Part shown: positions 1 through 8,508 of the stretch, piece by piece
Position numbering within the stretch: position 1 is the stretch's first letter
Layout: each line of letters begins with the position of its first letter
NCBI GenBank assembly: GCA_018304345.1
Contig: JAGVWI010000004.1
Coordinates: 1 to 56,443 of the forward strand
Origin: Nanobdellati archaeon
GTDB lineage: Archaea; Nanobdellota; Nanobdellia; UBA10117
Reading direction: 5' to 3'
Length of the DNA stretch: 56,443 nucleotides
Program-made: the position numbers and the translations under genes
The notes under the pieces: model-generated
What the model saw: the letters and a program-made list of their open reading frames with translations, nothing else
Database searches by the model: none
What the model was told of the DNA's origin: nothing

Positions 1-967
1 AATCTCCAAGACCTTTCTGGTTAATTGGCTTGCCAATCATTCTCTCTATCGCTGCATCAATTCTGTCTTCTGAGAAGCCATGCCGATCTACAAGTATTTC
101 CTTAATCTTTGTCGCATCTGGTGCTGTCCATTTTAAGTCATAATCTTTGTTAACTATTGGCGATAAGAATAATTTTTTAATTGTAGTGTAACTATTAATC
201 TTTGTCTCATACTCTTTAATCTTTCCTTCCTGCACAATTTTCAAAGCTGTTTTTGGTCCAATTCCTTTTACACCGCTGACATTGTAATCTGTTCCAACTA
301 AAAGTCCAATATCAACTAATCCCGACACATCTACGTGCAGCGCATTCAGAGTTTCTATCAAATCAATTATTTCTATACTAATGTCTTTCTTCTTGGAAAT
401 TGAAAGATTACGAATTAATCTTGGTGCAGCAAATAAAAGCGTATCATAATCCTGGCTGGCAGCTGCCCAAACATCTCCTTTGTTGCACATATAGGCTGCC
501 TGCGCCTCTCCTTCGGAAAGAGCCTGCACAAAAGGCAAACCCATAGCTTTAATCAATTCTTTAGACTCTTGTATCATTGCGCTATTCAGTCTTGAAGTCT
601 GCTGTGCAAACTTTCTTGCTTCTTCCGTATCGCCGCGCTCAAGTGCTTCCTTGTGTTTTTCTCTCGCGACTTCTCTGATTTCCTCGCGAGCCTGCTGAAC
701 TGCCTGTTTCTCAACTGGCGCTTTGCCGTCAAAAACAAAAACGGGCTGAACTCCCGCCTCAATCAAATTTATTGTTCTATAAAATAATCCTGACAAATGC
801 GAAGTAACATTTCCGTTTTTATCCATTAACGGAGTTCCATCATATTGTCTTATGGTAGAAAGAAACTGATAGATAACATTGTAAGCGTCAATTGCAATCT
901 TTTTGCCGGCTAAATCCTTAAGTTCCAAATTATGTTTTATTACTAAATCTTTGAGATTTACACCCAT
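1..967 (-). CDS. fen: Flap endonuclease 1 (partial, runs off left edge)
   Basis: Structure-specific nuclease that removes 5' flaps during Okazaki fragment maturation and repair. I translated it by hand from the ATG at 965-967; about 322 residues are visible and the C-terminus, including any PCNA-binding tail, lies outside the window. Visible family marks are the N-terminal nuclease block with D27 (IAIDAYN), the FDGKAP motif near residue 80, the EGEAQAAYM acidic motif near 152, the QDYDTLLF motif near 173, and VGTDYN followed by a helix-hairpin-helix (GVKGIGPKTALK). It lies directly after aEF-1beta on the same strand with one base between them, so the two are probably co-transcribed. Family identity is secure. 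Confidence 0.95.
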   Translation of the reverse strand, partial: MGVNLKDLVIKHNLELKDLAGKKIAIDAYNVIYQFLSTIRQYDGTPLMDKNGNVTSHLSGLFYRTINLIEAGVQPVFVFDGKAPVEKQAVQQAREEIREVAREKHKEALERGDTEEARKFAQQTSRLNSAMIQESKELIKAMGLPFVQALSEGEAQAAYMCNKGDVWAAASQDYDTLLFAAPRLIRNLSISKKKDISIEIIDLIETLNALHVDVSGLVDIGLLVGTDYNVSGVKGIGPKTALKIVQEGKIKEYETKINSYTTIKKLFLSPIVNKDYDLKWTAPDATKIKEILVDRHGFSEDRIDAAIERMIGKPINQKGLGD

Positions 968-968
968 T

Positions 969-1247
969 TTAGCCAAAAGCTCTTCGTATATCTGTTACTT
1001 CTGTTGAGCTTACCATTTCAAGAGCTTGTAATTTTTCTTCAAGAATATCTACGTTTGGGTTGTCTTCTTCTTTAAAGGTAACAATGATTTTCAAAGCCTT
1101 TAATCCGAAAGCCATTGGCTCTTCTTCTGTTTTCAAGAGCTTAGCCCCGAATTCATCAACAATTAATTCTGTCTGCTTCCTCAATTGTTCCATATCTACC
1201 TCTGGATGTTTTGGAAGTATCTTTAGTGTAAGCAGTATGTTTGTCAT
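969..1247 (-). CDS. Translation elongation factor 1-beta (aEF-1beta)
   Basis: Guanine nucleotide exchange factor that recharges aEF-1alpha with GTP during elongation. I start it at the ATG at 1245-1247, giving 92 residues, the usual archaeal length (88-92). The longer frame reaching back to 1340 would run into truD and has a cysteine/arginine-rich N-terminus unlike the family. The product begins MTNILLTLKILPKHPEVD and shows the compact alpha/beta domain with 'EEEPMAFGLKALKI' and 'DILEEKLQAL', typical of the family. A TATA-like box (TTTAAA, 1270-1275) is centred about 25 nt upstream on the minus strand, suggesting a leaderless start. The gene is followed by fen. Confidence 0.92.
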   Translation of the reverse strand: MTNILLTLKILPKHPEVDMEQLRKQTELIVDEFGAKLLKTEEEPMAFGLKALKIIVTFKEEDNPNVDILEEKLQALEMVSSTEVTDIRRAFG

Positions 1248-1308
1248 AGGTATGCTCGTTCTTAGCACGTTTAAAAACCTTTTTAGACGTCGATAAACAA
1301 TATTAACT

Positions 1309-2367
1309 ATGCAAATCAAACAAATTCCTGAAGATTTCAAAGTAGAAGAACTGATAGATTTAGATCTTAATGAAAATGGTGCGCAAACATATTTCTGGCT
1401 GATTAAAACTAACTGGACAACTGGTAAAGCTGTATCTACAATCGCCCAGCGCTGTCATACTAGTATTAGACGATTCAAGTTTGCGGGCAACAAAGATAGA
1501 AATGCTGTTACAAAGCAGGCCGTCTCTGCTTTCAAAATTCCTCCAGAACAGCTGAAACGTTTAATGATAAAAGATATCGAAATAGATGCTATCGGAAAAG
1601 GTGACACTCCGATTTCTCTCGGCACTCTAAAAGGAAATAAGTTTGAAATAGTAGTAAGAGATTTGAAAAAAACAGAAAAACCAAAGAAAATAGATAAATT
1701 TCCTAATTATTTCGGTGAGCAGCGCTTTGGTTATGGCAATACGCATTTGGTTGGAAAAGAAATTCTAAAAGGTAATTTAGAAGAGGCTGTCAGACTAATC
1801 TTAACTTATTCGGAAGGCTCAAATGAGGAAACAGAAAAAGCGAGAAAGTTCGCTGTAAAAAATTGGGGTAATTGGAATGATATTATTATTAAATTTCCGA
1901 AATATATGAATTTAGAAAAGTCTGTATTGAACTGGCTTATTTCTCATCCAACTGATTACGGCGGCGCTCTTCGTGTAATTCCTAAAACAATGAGAAAGAT
2001 GTATGTGCACGCTTATCAAAGCGAGATTTGGAATTCTGCATTAAAAAAATGCGTTAAAGATTTGAAAGGTAATCCAGATTTACCCATTCCTGGTACCAAT
2101 ACTAAATTAGGTAAAGATAAATTTTCCAAAACTATGGCTTTAATTCTTAAGAAGGAAAAAATTACATTGCAGGACTTCTCGGCTAAACGTATTCCAGAAC
2201 TTGCATCAGAAGGTACAACAAGAAAAGCATTTGTTAAGCCTAAGAATTTCGAAATCGGAGAGCTGGAAAAGGATGAGTTAAACAAAGGTAAATACAAAAT
2301 AAAATTATTCTTTGAGCTTGAAAAAGGTGCTTACGCAACAGAGTTAATTAACGCTCTTTTCAAATAA
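1309..2367 (+). CDS. truD: tRNA pseudouridine synthase D (TruD)
   Basis: Isomerises a uridine in tRNA (U13 in characterised members) to pseudouridine. The 352-residue product has the catalytic-Asp motif 'AGNKDRNAVTKQ' (D63) and the conserved NYFGEQRFG block at 133-141. The TruD insertion domain follows, around 'GALRVIPKTMRKMYVHAYQSE'. The start ATG fits the family N-terminus ('IPEDFKVEE'). A T-rich TATA-like element around 1280-1286 lies about 26 nt upstream. The gene is divergent from aEF-1beta across 61 bp, and its last 8 bp overlap the convergent membrane-protein gene. Confidence 0.95.
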   Translation: MQIKQIPEDFKVEELIDLDLNENGAQTYFWLIKTNWTTGKAVSTIAQRCHTSIRRFKFAGNKDRNAVTKQAVSAFKIPPEQLKRLMIKDIEIDAIGKGDTPISLGTLKGNKFEIVVRDLKKTEKPKKIDKFPNYFGEQRFGYGNTHLVGKEILKGNLEEAVRLILTYSEGSNEETEKARKFAVKNWGNWNDIIIKFPKYMNLEKSVLNWLISHPTDYGGALRVIPKTMRKMYVHAYQSEIWNSALKKCVKDLKGNPDLPIPGTNTKLGKDKFSKTMALILKKEKITLQDFSAKRIPELASEGTTRKAFVKPKNFEIGELEKDELNKGKYKIKLFFELEKGAYATELINALFK

Positions 2368-3007
2368 TATAATTCTCTATTTTCTCAAATGTTGTAAAAC
2401 CTTCAAGCTTCTCTTCGTTAATTATTAGTATGGGCGCTTTACTTATACTGTATTTTTCTGCTAGTAATCCTACTAAAGGTTCTTCTTTGTAATCTTCATC
2501 AACTGAAAGTATTATGGTATCTGGATATTGTTCGGCAATTTTATCCAATTCAAAACCCTGAGATTTGCTTATTGGATCGTCTATTTTATAGAAAAATAAA
2601 ATTATGTTGTAATCAACGCCGCAGGTCTTTTCCCAGTTTTGCAAAAGCGTAAAGAATTGTATTTTTGAAATCATATGTTTGCGTTTTAAATAATTATATT
2701 CGTGATTGTTTTCAAATCTCGCTACATTTTCAAACTCTGCAAGTTTATTGCCTGTGTTACGGATAGCTTTCTGTAAGCTTCCCGCCCGCAACGTAATACT
2801 ATCGCACTGTCCGCCGAATGTTTCAACAAACTGCTGTTCTACTAAAAATGACTGCGAATCAAGTTCATTCTGTCTAATCTCTTTTAGCAAATCATCTGTT
2901 CTAAATGTATCTAGAGAATTTCCGATAAAAATACCCATAGCAAAAACTAATATAGTTACTACTAATGTGAATATAAGTAAATATTTTTTATAGTTCTCAA
3001 CTACCAT
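2360..3007 (-). CDS. Membrane-anchored protein with thioredoxin-like C-terminal domain
   Basis: I do not recognise a characterised function. The 215-residue product has one N-terminal membrane segment (about residues 8-28), a helical stretch, and then a C-terminal region ('YNIILFFYK...TIILSVDEDYKE...ISKAPILIINEEKLEGF'). The beta-alpha arrangement and the cis-Pro-like 'KAPILIIN' recall a thioredoxin fold. There is no CxxC; the only two cysteines lie before that domain, so a redox role is unlikely. It overlaps the upstream glycosyltransferase by 7 bp and the convergent truD by 8 bp. The order suggests an envelope operon transcribed from about 5.0 kb. Confidence 0.7.
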   Translation of the reverse strand: MVVENYKKYLLIFTLVVTILVFAMGIFIGNSLDTFRTDDLLKEIRQNELDSQSFLVEQQFVETFGGQCDSITLRAGSLQKAIRNTGNKLAEFENVARFENNHEYNYLKRKHMISKIQFFTLLQNWEKTCGVDYNIILFFYKIDDPISKSQGFELDKIAEQYPDTIILSVDEDYKEEPLVGLLAEKYSISKAPILIINEEKLEGFTTFEKIENYII

Positions 3008-4242
3008 CTTTCGCTTCCTCTCCAGTCTTTTTTTGCGTTAGTTAGCTCGTAAATAGCTCCGAAAAGCCAATAAAACGATCGTATAATTGGATAAACTAAA
3101 AAGTAAAATAAAACTGCTAGCGGATACTGCGCCTTTTCCTTTAGCAACCCAAATGTTTTCAGAAATATACCTGTACCAATTATAATAAGAAAAATTGTCC
3201 AGAATAAAGCGCTGTAATCTATAGTGTAAGCTGTTGAAGTATATACGAAAGATTTTGTCAGATATAACTCTATTGCTAAAAAAATCAATGCTGATGCGAT
3301 GTTATATATCAAAACAAACAAACCAACTATTATTAGTATCGGAAGGAGAAAATTCAGAGGTAAAATAAGCATACCTAATAGCTCAAACTTTTTATTAAGT
3401 AGCATATCTTTATGTTTTAAAAGCGAAGAGAAAAATCCGCGTGCCCATCTTAATCTCTGTGTATGGAATGCAGCAAATGTTCTCGGAACTTTTGTAAAAG
3501 GTGAAGCGGTAAAACTTGCTTTTACTTTCCAACCCTCGTGCAATAGTCGCATTGCTATCTCTATATCTTCTGTTAAACTGTGCTCATCAAATCCACCAAC
3601 TTTTTTTAGCACATCTTTTCTGTAAATACTAAAAGCTCCTGGTGTGATAAACAAAACATCTAATGCCGACATCAATCTATGTTGTAATGCAACACCCATA
3701 TATTCAAACCACTGAAGTTTTTCAAGAAAATTTTCTGGCTTCAAAACTTTAATGCTCGTCTTTACTGCGGCTACTTTTTCATCAGCAAAATACGGCAAAG
3801 CTCTTTTCAATAAATTTGGTGTTGCAATTGTATCTGCATCAAATGTCGCTATAAATTTGCCTTTCGCTTTTTGGAGTCCAATATTTACGGCGTGTCCCTT
3901 GCCTGGCTCTTTTATTGAAACTAATTTTATTCCTTTATGTTTGTAAGATTTTACAATCTCTTCAGTTCTGTCTGTGCAGGCATTCGCCAGCACAATTACT
4001 TCTATTTTGTCTTTTGGATAATCTAAAACTTCGATGCTCTCAATTGTTTTGGCGATAACATCTTCTTCATTATAAGCTGGAATTAAAATCGTAACCACTG
4101 GTGCATTTTCAGTAGTATAATCTTCTTCGATGTTGAGCTGTTTTTCTTCCAGATATAATACGCTAAGCCAAAAAAATGCTGTAAATAAACTAATGAAAGA
4201 TGTTACATAGAGAATTGTGTGATAAACAAATAAATTAATCAT
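3001..4242 (-). CDS. Membrane glycosyltransferase family 2 (processive type)
   Basis: Inverting GT2 enzyme of the cellulose/poly-N-acetylglucosamine synthase type. It transfers sugars from an NDP-sugar and may extrude the polymer or act on a lipid acceptor. Visible elements are an N-terminal membrane segment (1-30), the GT-A domain with 'IPAYNEE' (54-60), DAD metal-binding residues (135-137), the TED base motif (224-226) and QRLRW (262-266), which is the QxxRW signature of processive enzymes. Several C-terminal membrane spans follow (about 280-390). It ends 'DWRGSERW'. The gene starts one base after the upstream gene's stop and overlaps the next gene by 7 bp. The sugar specificity cannot be read from the sequence. 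Confidence 0.85.
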   Translation of the reverse strand: MINLFVYHTILYVTSFISLFTAFFWLSVLYLEEKQLNIEEDYTTENAPVVTILIPAYNEEDVIAKTIESIEVLDYPKDKIEVIVLANACTDRTEEIVKSYKHKGIKLVSIKEPGKGHAVNIGLQKAKGKFIATFDADTIATPNLLKRALPYFADEKVAAVKTSIKVLKPENFLEKLQWFEYMGVALQHRLMSALDVLFITPGAFSIYRKDVLKKVGGFDEHSLTEDIEIAMRLLHEGWKVKASFTASPFTKVPRTFAAFHTQRLRWARGFFSSLLKHKDMLLNKKFELLGMLILPLNFLLPILIIVGLFVLIYNIASALIFLAIELYLTKSFVYTSTAYTIDYSALFWTIFLIIIGTGIFLKTFGLLKEKAQYPLAVLFYFLVYPIIRSFYWLFGAIYELTNAKKDWRGSERW

Positions 4243-4243
4243 A

Positions 4244-5035
4244 TTAGATTTTTATTCCTACTAAATTATACCCTAGTTTGTCTGCCGCCGAAACTATATC
4301 GTCTGGAGTTTTGCCGGAGACTAAAACGCAGCCATCTTCAACCGTAACTCCTGTTTCTCCCAATTGGAATTTTACAACTGCTACTCCTAAACCAACCGCG
4401 TCACAATCTTTGATTGGTACATCTAGCTGTACTGGCTCTGCATCTTCGGTAAAAGCTGTAATAGTTTCAAGTCCATAAAGCGACGTTATCCTTGCGACTT
4501 CTGTAGCAGCAACAACATACTTTGGAAATTCATCTGCATTTGGACTAAATGCAAGATATACTTTTTTATAATTTAGAATATGCTGAACTGCAATTTCCTG
4601 CATAGGTATATTTTCTGCATTTCTTGGATCTAGCCTAAACAATATAGGTATATCTTGGTTGTTGCTATTTTTAATAAGCGTTCCAAAAGTATTATCTTCT
4701 AAAGCATAGAATACTGTGTTTCCAACTTTGAATTGGTTTGGCTGTGTTGCACTCGCTCCGTCAGTTAATTGTGATAAACCGAAATAGCCAATAGTGCTGC
4801 CGGCTAAAATTATAATAGTAAACCAAACAATTACCTTCTTAACCGAACTGGATTTATTTTCCTTCTTTTCTTTTGGGCTTAAGTCTGATTTGGGCTTGTC
4901 TGCTATTTTAAATTCAAATTTTGGCAGCAAACTCTTTTTCTCTGGAGATGCAGCTTGGTTATCACTTTGGTTATTTCCTTTTTCTTCGTGTTCGTCATCT
5001 TTATTCCAGTCTAATCCTATATTAGGCAACGCCAT
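4244..5035 (-). CDS. Single-pass membrane protein with unknown extracytoplasmic domain
   Basis: No family recognised. I start at the ATG at 5033-5035 (263 residues, MALPNIGLDWNK). The longer frame to 5146 would begin inside the S-layer terminator hairpin. The N-terminal 65 residues are charged and low-complexity, followed by one membrane segment ('VIVWFTIIILAGSTIGYFGL') and a globular domain of about 165 residues. That domain has two cysteines near the C-terminus ('KDCDAVGLG', 'EDGCVLVSG') that could pair. Similar short membrane-anchored proteins are common next to envelope genes in small archaeal genomes. It is followed immediately by the GT2 gene, so they are likely one transcript. Confidence 0.7.
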   Translation of the reverse strand: MALPNIGLDWNKDDEHEEKGNNQSDNQAASPEKKSLLPKFEFKIADKPKSDLSPKEKKENKSSSVKKVIVWFTIIILAGSTIGYFGLSQLTDGASATQPNQFKVGNTVFYALEDNTFGTLIKNSNNQDIPILFRLDPRNAENIPMQEIAVQHILNYKKVYLAFSPNADEFPKYVVAATEVARITSLYGLETITAFTEDAEPVQLDVPIKDCDAVGLGVAVVKFQLGETGVTVEDGCVLVSGKTPDDIVSAADKLGYNLVGIKI

Positions 5036-5100
5036 AAAATCAGCTCTCGGGAAAGCGATATAAAACTTTTGAACGCAGATGAGTATCTGTTGGATGTCAA

Positions 5101-5146
5101 AAATATATAATAAAAATAAAAAGAATGAAGGGTAAAAACCCTTCAT
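5101..5146 (-). terminator. Intrinsic-type terminator of the S-layer gene
   Basis: A perfect 9-bp inverted repeat (ATGAAGGGT at 5125-5133, ACCCTTCAT at 5138-5146) with a 4-nt loop lies 11 bp past the S-layer stop codon. On the minus strand it is followed by a U-rich run across 5124-5101. This isolates the strongly expressed S-layer unit from the downstream gene. Confidence 0.8.
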
Positions 5147-5157
5147 ATTTCTTACAC

Positions 5158-7560
5158 TTATGCGGTTACTTCAGTTGTGTCGGCTGCTGCTTCGTCTGCT
5201 GGTGCTGCAACTTCTTCTTCAGCAGATTGTGCTTGGGCTGCTACTGCAAGTGGTCCTACAGTGATTACGCCTGCAGAACTGCTTACCTTAACTGCTGTGC
5301 CTGTCAAACTATATGCTTTATAGTCTTTCAATACAGCTGATGCGTCTCTTGTGTTTTGTGCTTCCCATCCAGCTACAACTAATGCGGTCTTTGTTCCACC
5401 GAATGCATTTTCAACCAATTTGATTAATGCTGCATCTTGTGGCAAACCGGAAGCTGCGCCATATGCTGGGTAGCTCAAACCTAATGCTTCTGCTGCTAAC
5501 TTGTTGACTGCTGGTCCACCTACAACGATTACATCGTAGGCTTTCTTGTCAGTAACTTCTGTGTCTAACTTTGCAACAGGCACACCTGCTACAGAGCTGA
5601 TTGCTACTGCTCCGCCACTTGTTGTTGTGGTGGATTCAGGACCTGCAACAGTTATCTGTGCTCTTACAGAGTCAGCAGGTATAAGCAACTTTACTCTGTC
5701 GCTTGCACCATTGGCCTTAGGGTCTTTTACAACGTTACCATATCTTGTTCTGTGGTCTTCATCTTTGGTACCAATTGTCAAGTTTCCAGGTACGTCTCTC
5801 TGCCAGCTAATTTCTCTTGCTTCTTCAAGAGATGCTGTTGCGCCCAAACCAGTTACGTCACCGGCTGCAGAGTTACCAAACCAAATAGCTATGTCGTCAT
5901 ATTTATCCAATATATAGCCATTGTCGTCTACAACATCTAATGTTACATTCAATACGTTTGCCAATTCTGTTCCACCTCTGTCACCTAAGATATTCAATAC
6001 AATGTTTGTGCTCTTGGTGTCATCGTAGGAAACTTCTGCAAACTTTTGAGATGCATTTCCTGTTCCGTTTGTAATCTGCGCTATGGTTACGTTTCCAGCT
6101 GCTGTTGTCTTTCCATCTGTTGGATTTCTGTAGAATACATTTGTTCTGTTGTTGTTTATGTCGTCTACGCTTATCCAAATCTTGTTTGTCTTCCTGTTAG
6201 CTCCGCCAGCAGTTACCAACAATGAGTCGGAAACTGACGATTCTATCAAGATAGATGGTTCGGCTGTTTGTGCAGTGAAACCTGCGGCATCACTGAAGTC
6301 TGAACCAGATTCGTACGAGATAGTTACTTCTGCGTACTTGTTGTCTGGTACGGACAAGCCGTCAAATCTCAATTCATATCCACCAAGTGGCAAGTCATAT
6401 TTACCGCCAACTGTGATTGGACCATCGTCTGCGCTGTTTACCAAGTAGTCGTTTACTACACCCAGTGTTAAACCGCCGTTGACATAAGTTCCTGAACCTA
6501 CGTCATTGACGTCACCGGCTGCGTTTGCTTGTATACCGTCTACATCCCATACCCAGTCTGGATCCTCTTTCTTACAATTTGAGGTTTTCCAAGCAACTGC
6601 GCAAGGTTCGATAAACTTATCGCCGTCGTTATACGTTTCAACTGCTTCGGTACCTACAATCAATGTTGCTGCTCTCTCTGCCAAATTGTCGGCTGTGAAA
6701 GTGCTGTCAATGCTGATTTCAAGTCCGTTTACAGTTTGTGTTCCTGTTATTGTGTCAGTTACACCGTCAACATCTACGATTACATTTGTGGTTGAACCTA
6801 CATTCTTCAATGTAATTTTCTTTCCTGCTACAGTGGCTGTGTCTCCAACATTCATGAAAACTTCTTCACCAACGCTTGCAGTAAATGTATCGTCGTCTGT
6901 TATAGTTGTTATTTTCATCTTTCGTCCCAAGAAATTTAGTGTCAATGGGTCTGCAGCTGTTGTCTTGCTAACATTTACGGTGCTATCAAATAAATAATAG
7001 TAACCGAATGTAGCTCTTGCTGCTTCAAGGTAGACACCTGACTGATAGTCATCTTCAGATGCTACCAAAGATGTTGTAACTCTTGGTCCTTTGTCTGTTT
7101 GACCAGTTCCAGTTCCGTTTTGGAAAACGATTTCATCGTGGTAGTCGTAACTTGTGGACTGGAAAGTTAATGAACTGTCCTTTAGACCACTTACATCACT
7201 GTCATCTAATTCCGCGTCAAATCCATTTGATGTTATGTTACCAAGGTAATTACCTAATGAAATCTCTTCTGTTGTTCCACCAATAGTAACTACTGTTCCG
7301 CCACCGGCGGCTGTCGTGGCACTTTGTGCTAGGGTTACAGCAATGTCTGTTGCACCGATAATATCTGCTGGTGCTGCTGCAGAACCAACAACGATTAGAC
7401 CTACCCATTGTCCATTCTTAATGAATGGTGATGGATATTCAGTCAAATCTGCTGCGGCTGCTGCGCCAAACACTGTTGCGCCCATCATAACTGCTGCTGA
7501 ACTTAGAGCAGTTATTCTGCGCAATGTGCCTTTTGCTTTTAATACAAATCCGTCTTGCAT
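5158..7560 (-). CDS. S-layer protein
   Basis: Predicted surface-layer protein, 800 residues. The N-terminus is signal-peptide-like: charged 'LKAKGTLRR' followed by an Ala-rich hydrophobic stretch ending 'FGAAAAADL'. Next comes 'YPSPFIKNGQWVGLIVVGSAAAPADIIGATDIA', the opening typical of archaeal S_layer_N proteins. The C-terminal region has the matching 'YDVIVVGGPAVNKLAAEALG' and 'ALVVAGWEAQNTRDASAVLKDY' blocks of the S_layer_C type. It ends in an acidic Ala/Glu tail with no obvious membrane anchor. The middle is beta-rich and Thr/Asp/Gly-rich, with at least eight N-X-S/T sequons and two nearby cysteines (about residues 325-340). It has a TATA box, a leader with a Shine-Dalgarno site and its own terminator, all consistent with high expression. 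Confidence 0.9.
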   Translation of the reverse strand: MQDGFVLKAKGTLRRITALSSAAVMMGATVFGAAAAADLTEYPSPFIKNGQWVGLIVVGSAAAPADIIGATDIAVTLAQSATTAAGGGTVVTIGGTTEEISLGNYLGNITSNGFDAELDDSDVSGLKDSSLTFQSTSYDYHDEIVFQNGTGTGQTDKGPRVTTSLVASEDDYQSGVYLEAARATFGYYYLFDSTVNVSKTTAADPLTLNFLGRKMKITTITDDDTFTASVGEEVFMNVGDTATVAGKKITLKNVGSTTNVIVDVDGVTDTITGTQTVNGLEISIDSTFTADNLAERAATLIVGTEAVETYNDGDKFIEPCAVAWKTSNCKKEDPDWVWDVDGIQANAAGDVNDVGSGTYVNGGLTLGVVNDYLVNSADDGPITVGGKYDLPLGGYELRFDGLSVPDNKYAEVTISYESGSDFSDAAGFTAQTAEPSILIESSVSDSLLVTAGGANRKTNKIWISVDDINNNRTNVFYRNPTDGKTTAAGNVTIAQITNGTGNASQKFAEVSYDDTKSTNIVLNILGDRGGTELANVLNVTLDVVDDNGYILDKYDDIAIWFGNSAAGDVTGLGATASLEEAREISWQRDVPGNLTIGTKDEDHRTRYGNVVKDPKANGASDRVKLLIPADSVRAQITVAGPESTTTTSGGAVAISSVAGVPVAKLDTEVTDKKAYDVIVVGGPAVNKLAAEALGLSYPAYGAASGLPQDAALIKLVENAFGGTKTALVVAGWEAQNTRDASAVLKDYKAYSLTGTAVKVSSSAGVITVGPLAVAAQAQSAEEEVAAPADEAAADTTEVTA

Positions 7561-7565
7561 TTTTG

Positions 7566-7612
7566 TCTCCTTTGTGTTAATAGAATGAGAACTTGAAATT
7601 TTGTTTATATGT
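7566..7612 (-). promoter_or_regulatory. S-layer promoter and ribosome-binding site
   Basis: On the minus strand a TATA-like CATATAAA box (7603-7610) lies about 45 nt before the ATG. A strong Shine-Dalgarno sequence AAAGGAG follows (around 7568-7574), 7 nt before the start. This leader architecture is unlike the leaderless starts of most genes in the window. Confidence 0.7.
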
Positions 7613-7667
7613 ATTGTGGTCAGTTCAATCTAAAATAATTAGTACCATACAGAAGTAAATAGGCTAA

Positions 7668-7702
7668 CTTACCGCTGTAAGATTGACTAATGCGTACATT
7701 AG
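7668..7702. promoter_or_regulatory. Two inverted repeats between S-layer and winged-helix genes
   Basis: Two short palindromes sit side by side: CTTAC-CGCT-GTAAG (7668-7681) and CTAATG-CGTA-CATTAG (7687-7702). They lie in the 186-bp divergent spacer, just upstream of a TATA-like ATATAAAC (7709-7716) for the regulator gene. They look like candidate binding sites for a dimeric winged-helix regulator. No binding is shown. Confidence 0.4.
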
Positions 7703-7746
7703 GCCAGAATATAAACAATTAAAAGACAATATTATGTCTGCTTTGT

Positions 7747-8232
7747 ATGGCTAACAAAACAGAATCGCCTAAGCTCAAGTCTAAAAGCGCTGCAAAGTCT
7801 ATAAAACATACACTTGAGATTACAAAAACTGAGGCTGATTTTGACTCTAAAGAAGATGTTGAAGTGACGTACAGGCAGCCAAATATAGATAAGAGCAGTA
7901 AAGTTCTTACTGCCCAAGATATACTAACTAAATCCGCTGAAGAATTAGATGCAGATACAGATAAACGTGAACTGCATAATTTATTGAAACGAATGAAAAT
8001 TCTCACTGCCATTCTACTTGGTAATCATCAGAACAAAGAGCTGTCCAGAGTTTTGGACACTGACAAATCTTTCACATCTAAGCAAATCAAAGAGCTTGAG
8101 GATGAGGGCTTAGTAAAACGGGAAATAGATGGTAGAGAAGTAAAATATGAAGTTGACAAATTCAACCTGCTGAAATTTCTAAGCACGAAAGTAACAATCA
8201 AATGGAAGAAAGAAGGGGAGGACAAAAACTAA
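7747..8232 (+). CDS. Winged-helix transcriptional regulator
   Basis: 161 residues. The first ~75 residues are charged and probably disordered. The C-terminal ~80 form an ArsR/MarR-like winged helix: 'ELHNLLKRMKILTAILLGN', recognition-helix region 'FTSKQIKELEDEGLVKRE', wing 'IDGREVKYEVDKFNLLKFL'. It is divergent from the S-layer gene and has two palindromes in the shared spacer, so control of the S-layer promoter or of itself is a reasonable inference. Its stop overlaps the start of the following small membrane protein (TAATG), so the two are translationally coupled. It ends in a basic 'KVTIKWKKEGEDKN' tail. Confidence 0.75.
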   Translation: MANKTESPKLKSKSAAKSIKHTLEITKTEADFDSKEDVEVTYRQPNIDKSSKVLTAQDILTKSAEELDADTDKRELHNLLKRMKILTAILLGNHQNKELSRVLDTDKSFTSKQIKELEDEGLVKREIDGREVKYEVDKFNLLKFLSTKVTIKWKKEGEDKN

Positions 8233-8504
8233 TGGAAGACCAGAAATACGAGCTCGTAATGGGTCACTTGGTAGCCGTCGTAATGATTGGTATGCTTGTG
8301 ACGCTGGGCATCGGTTTTGTCATCGGCAACTATATTGGAGTAGGTGCTTCTGTAATTGAGAAGCCAGCATACTGCCACGTTGACAAAATTGGAACTAAAG
8401 TGCAAGTCACTTGCAACGAACTAAGTGATGTAACACTAGAAAACTTGTGCCAATGGGCAAGTCCAGAGCTTAAGAACAAAGTCAGATTAGTAGTAATTAA
8501 TTGA
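8232..8504 (+). CDS. Small single-pass membrane protein
   Basis: I start at the ATG at 8232 (90 residues, MEDQKYELVMGH). It shares one base with the regulator's stop and is preceded by a strong GGGGAGG Shine-Dalgarno stretch about 12 nt upstream. One membrane span (about residues 12-35, Gly-rich 'VTLGIGFVIGNYIGVG') is followed by an outside domain of about 50 residues with three cysteines ('AYCHVDK', 'VTCNEL', 'NLCQWA'). Function unknown. Coupling to a winged-helix regulator could mean a membrane partner, as in two-gene sensing pairs, but that is inference only. Confidence 0.7.
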   Translation: MEDQKYELVMGHLVAVVMIGMLVTLGIGFVIGNYIGVGASVIEKPAYCHVDKIGTKVQVTCNELSDVTLENLCQWASPELKNKVRLVVIN

Positions 8505-8508
8505 GAGG

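Noticed and set aside
1248-1340. Longer N-terminus for aEF-1beta
   Set aside because: It would overlap truD, contains the TATA-like box, and the family is about 90 residues.
5036-5146. Longer N-terminus for the membrane protein ending at 4244
   Set aside because: It would start inside the S-layer terminator stem; MALPNIG at 5035 fits a cytoplasmic N-terminus.
5546-6997. Several plus-strand open frames inside the S-layer gene
   Set aside because: They are antisense frames, Ser/Val-rich and without promoters or family matches; the long minus-strand frame is clearly the gene.
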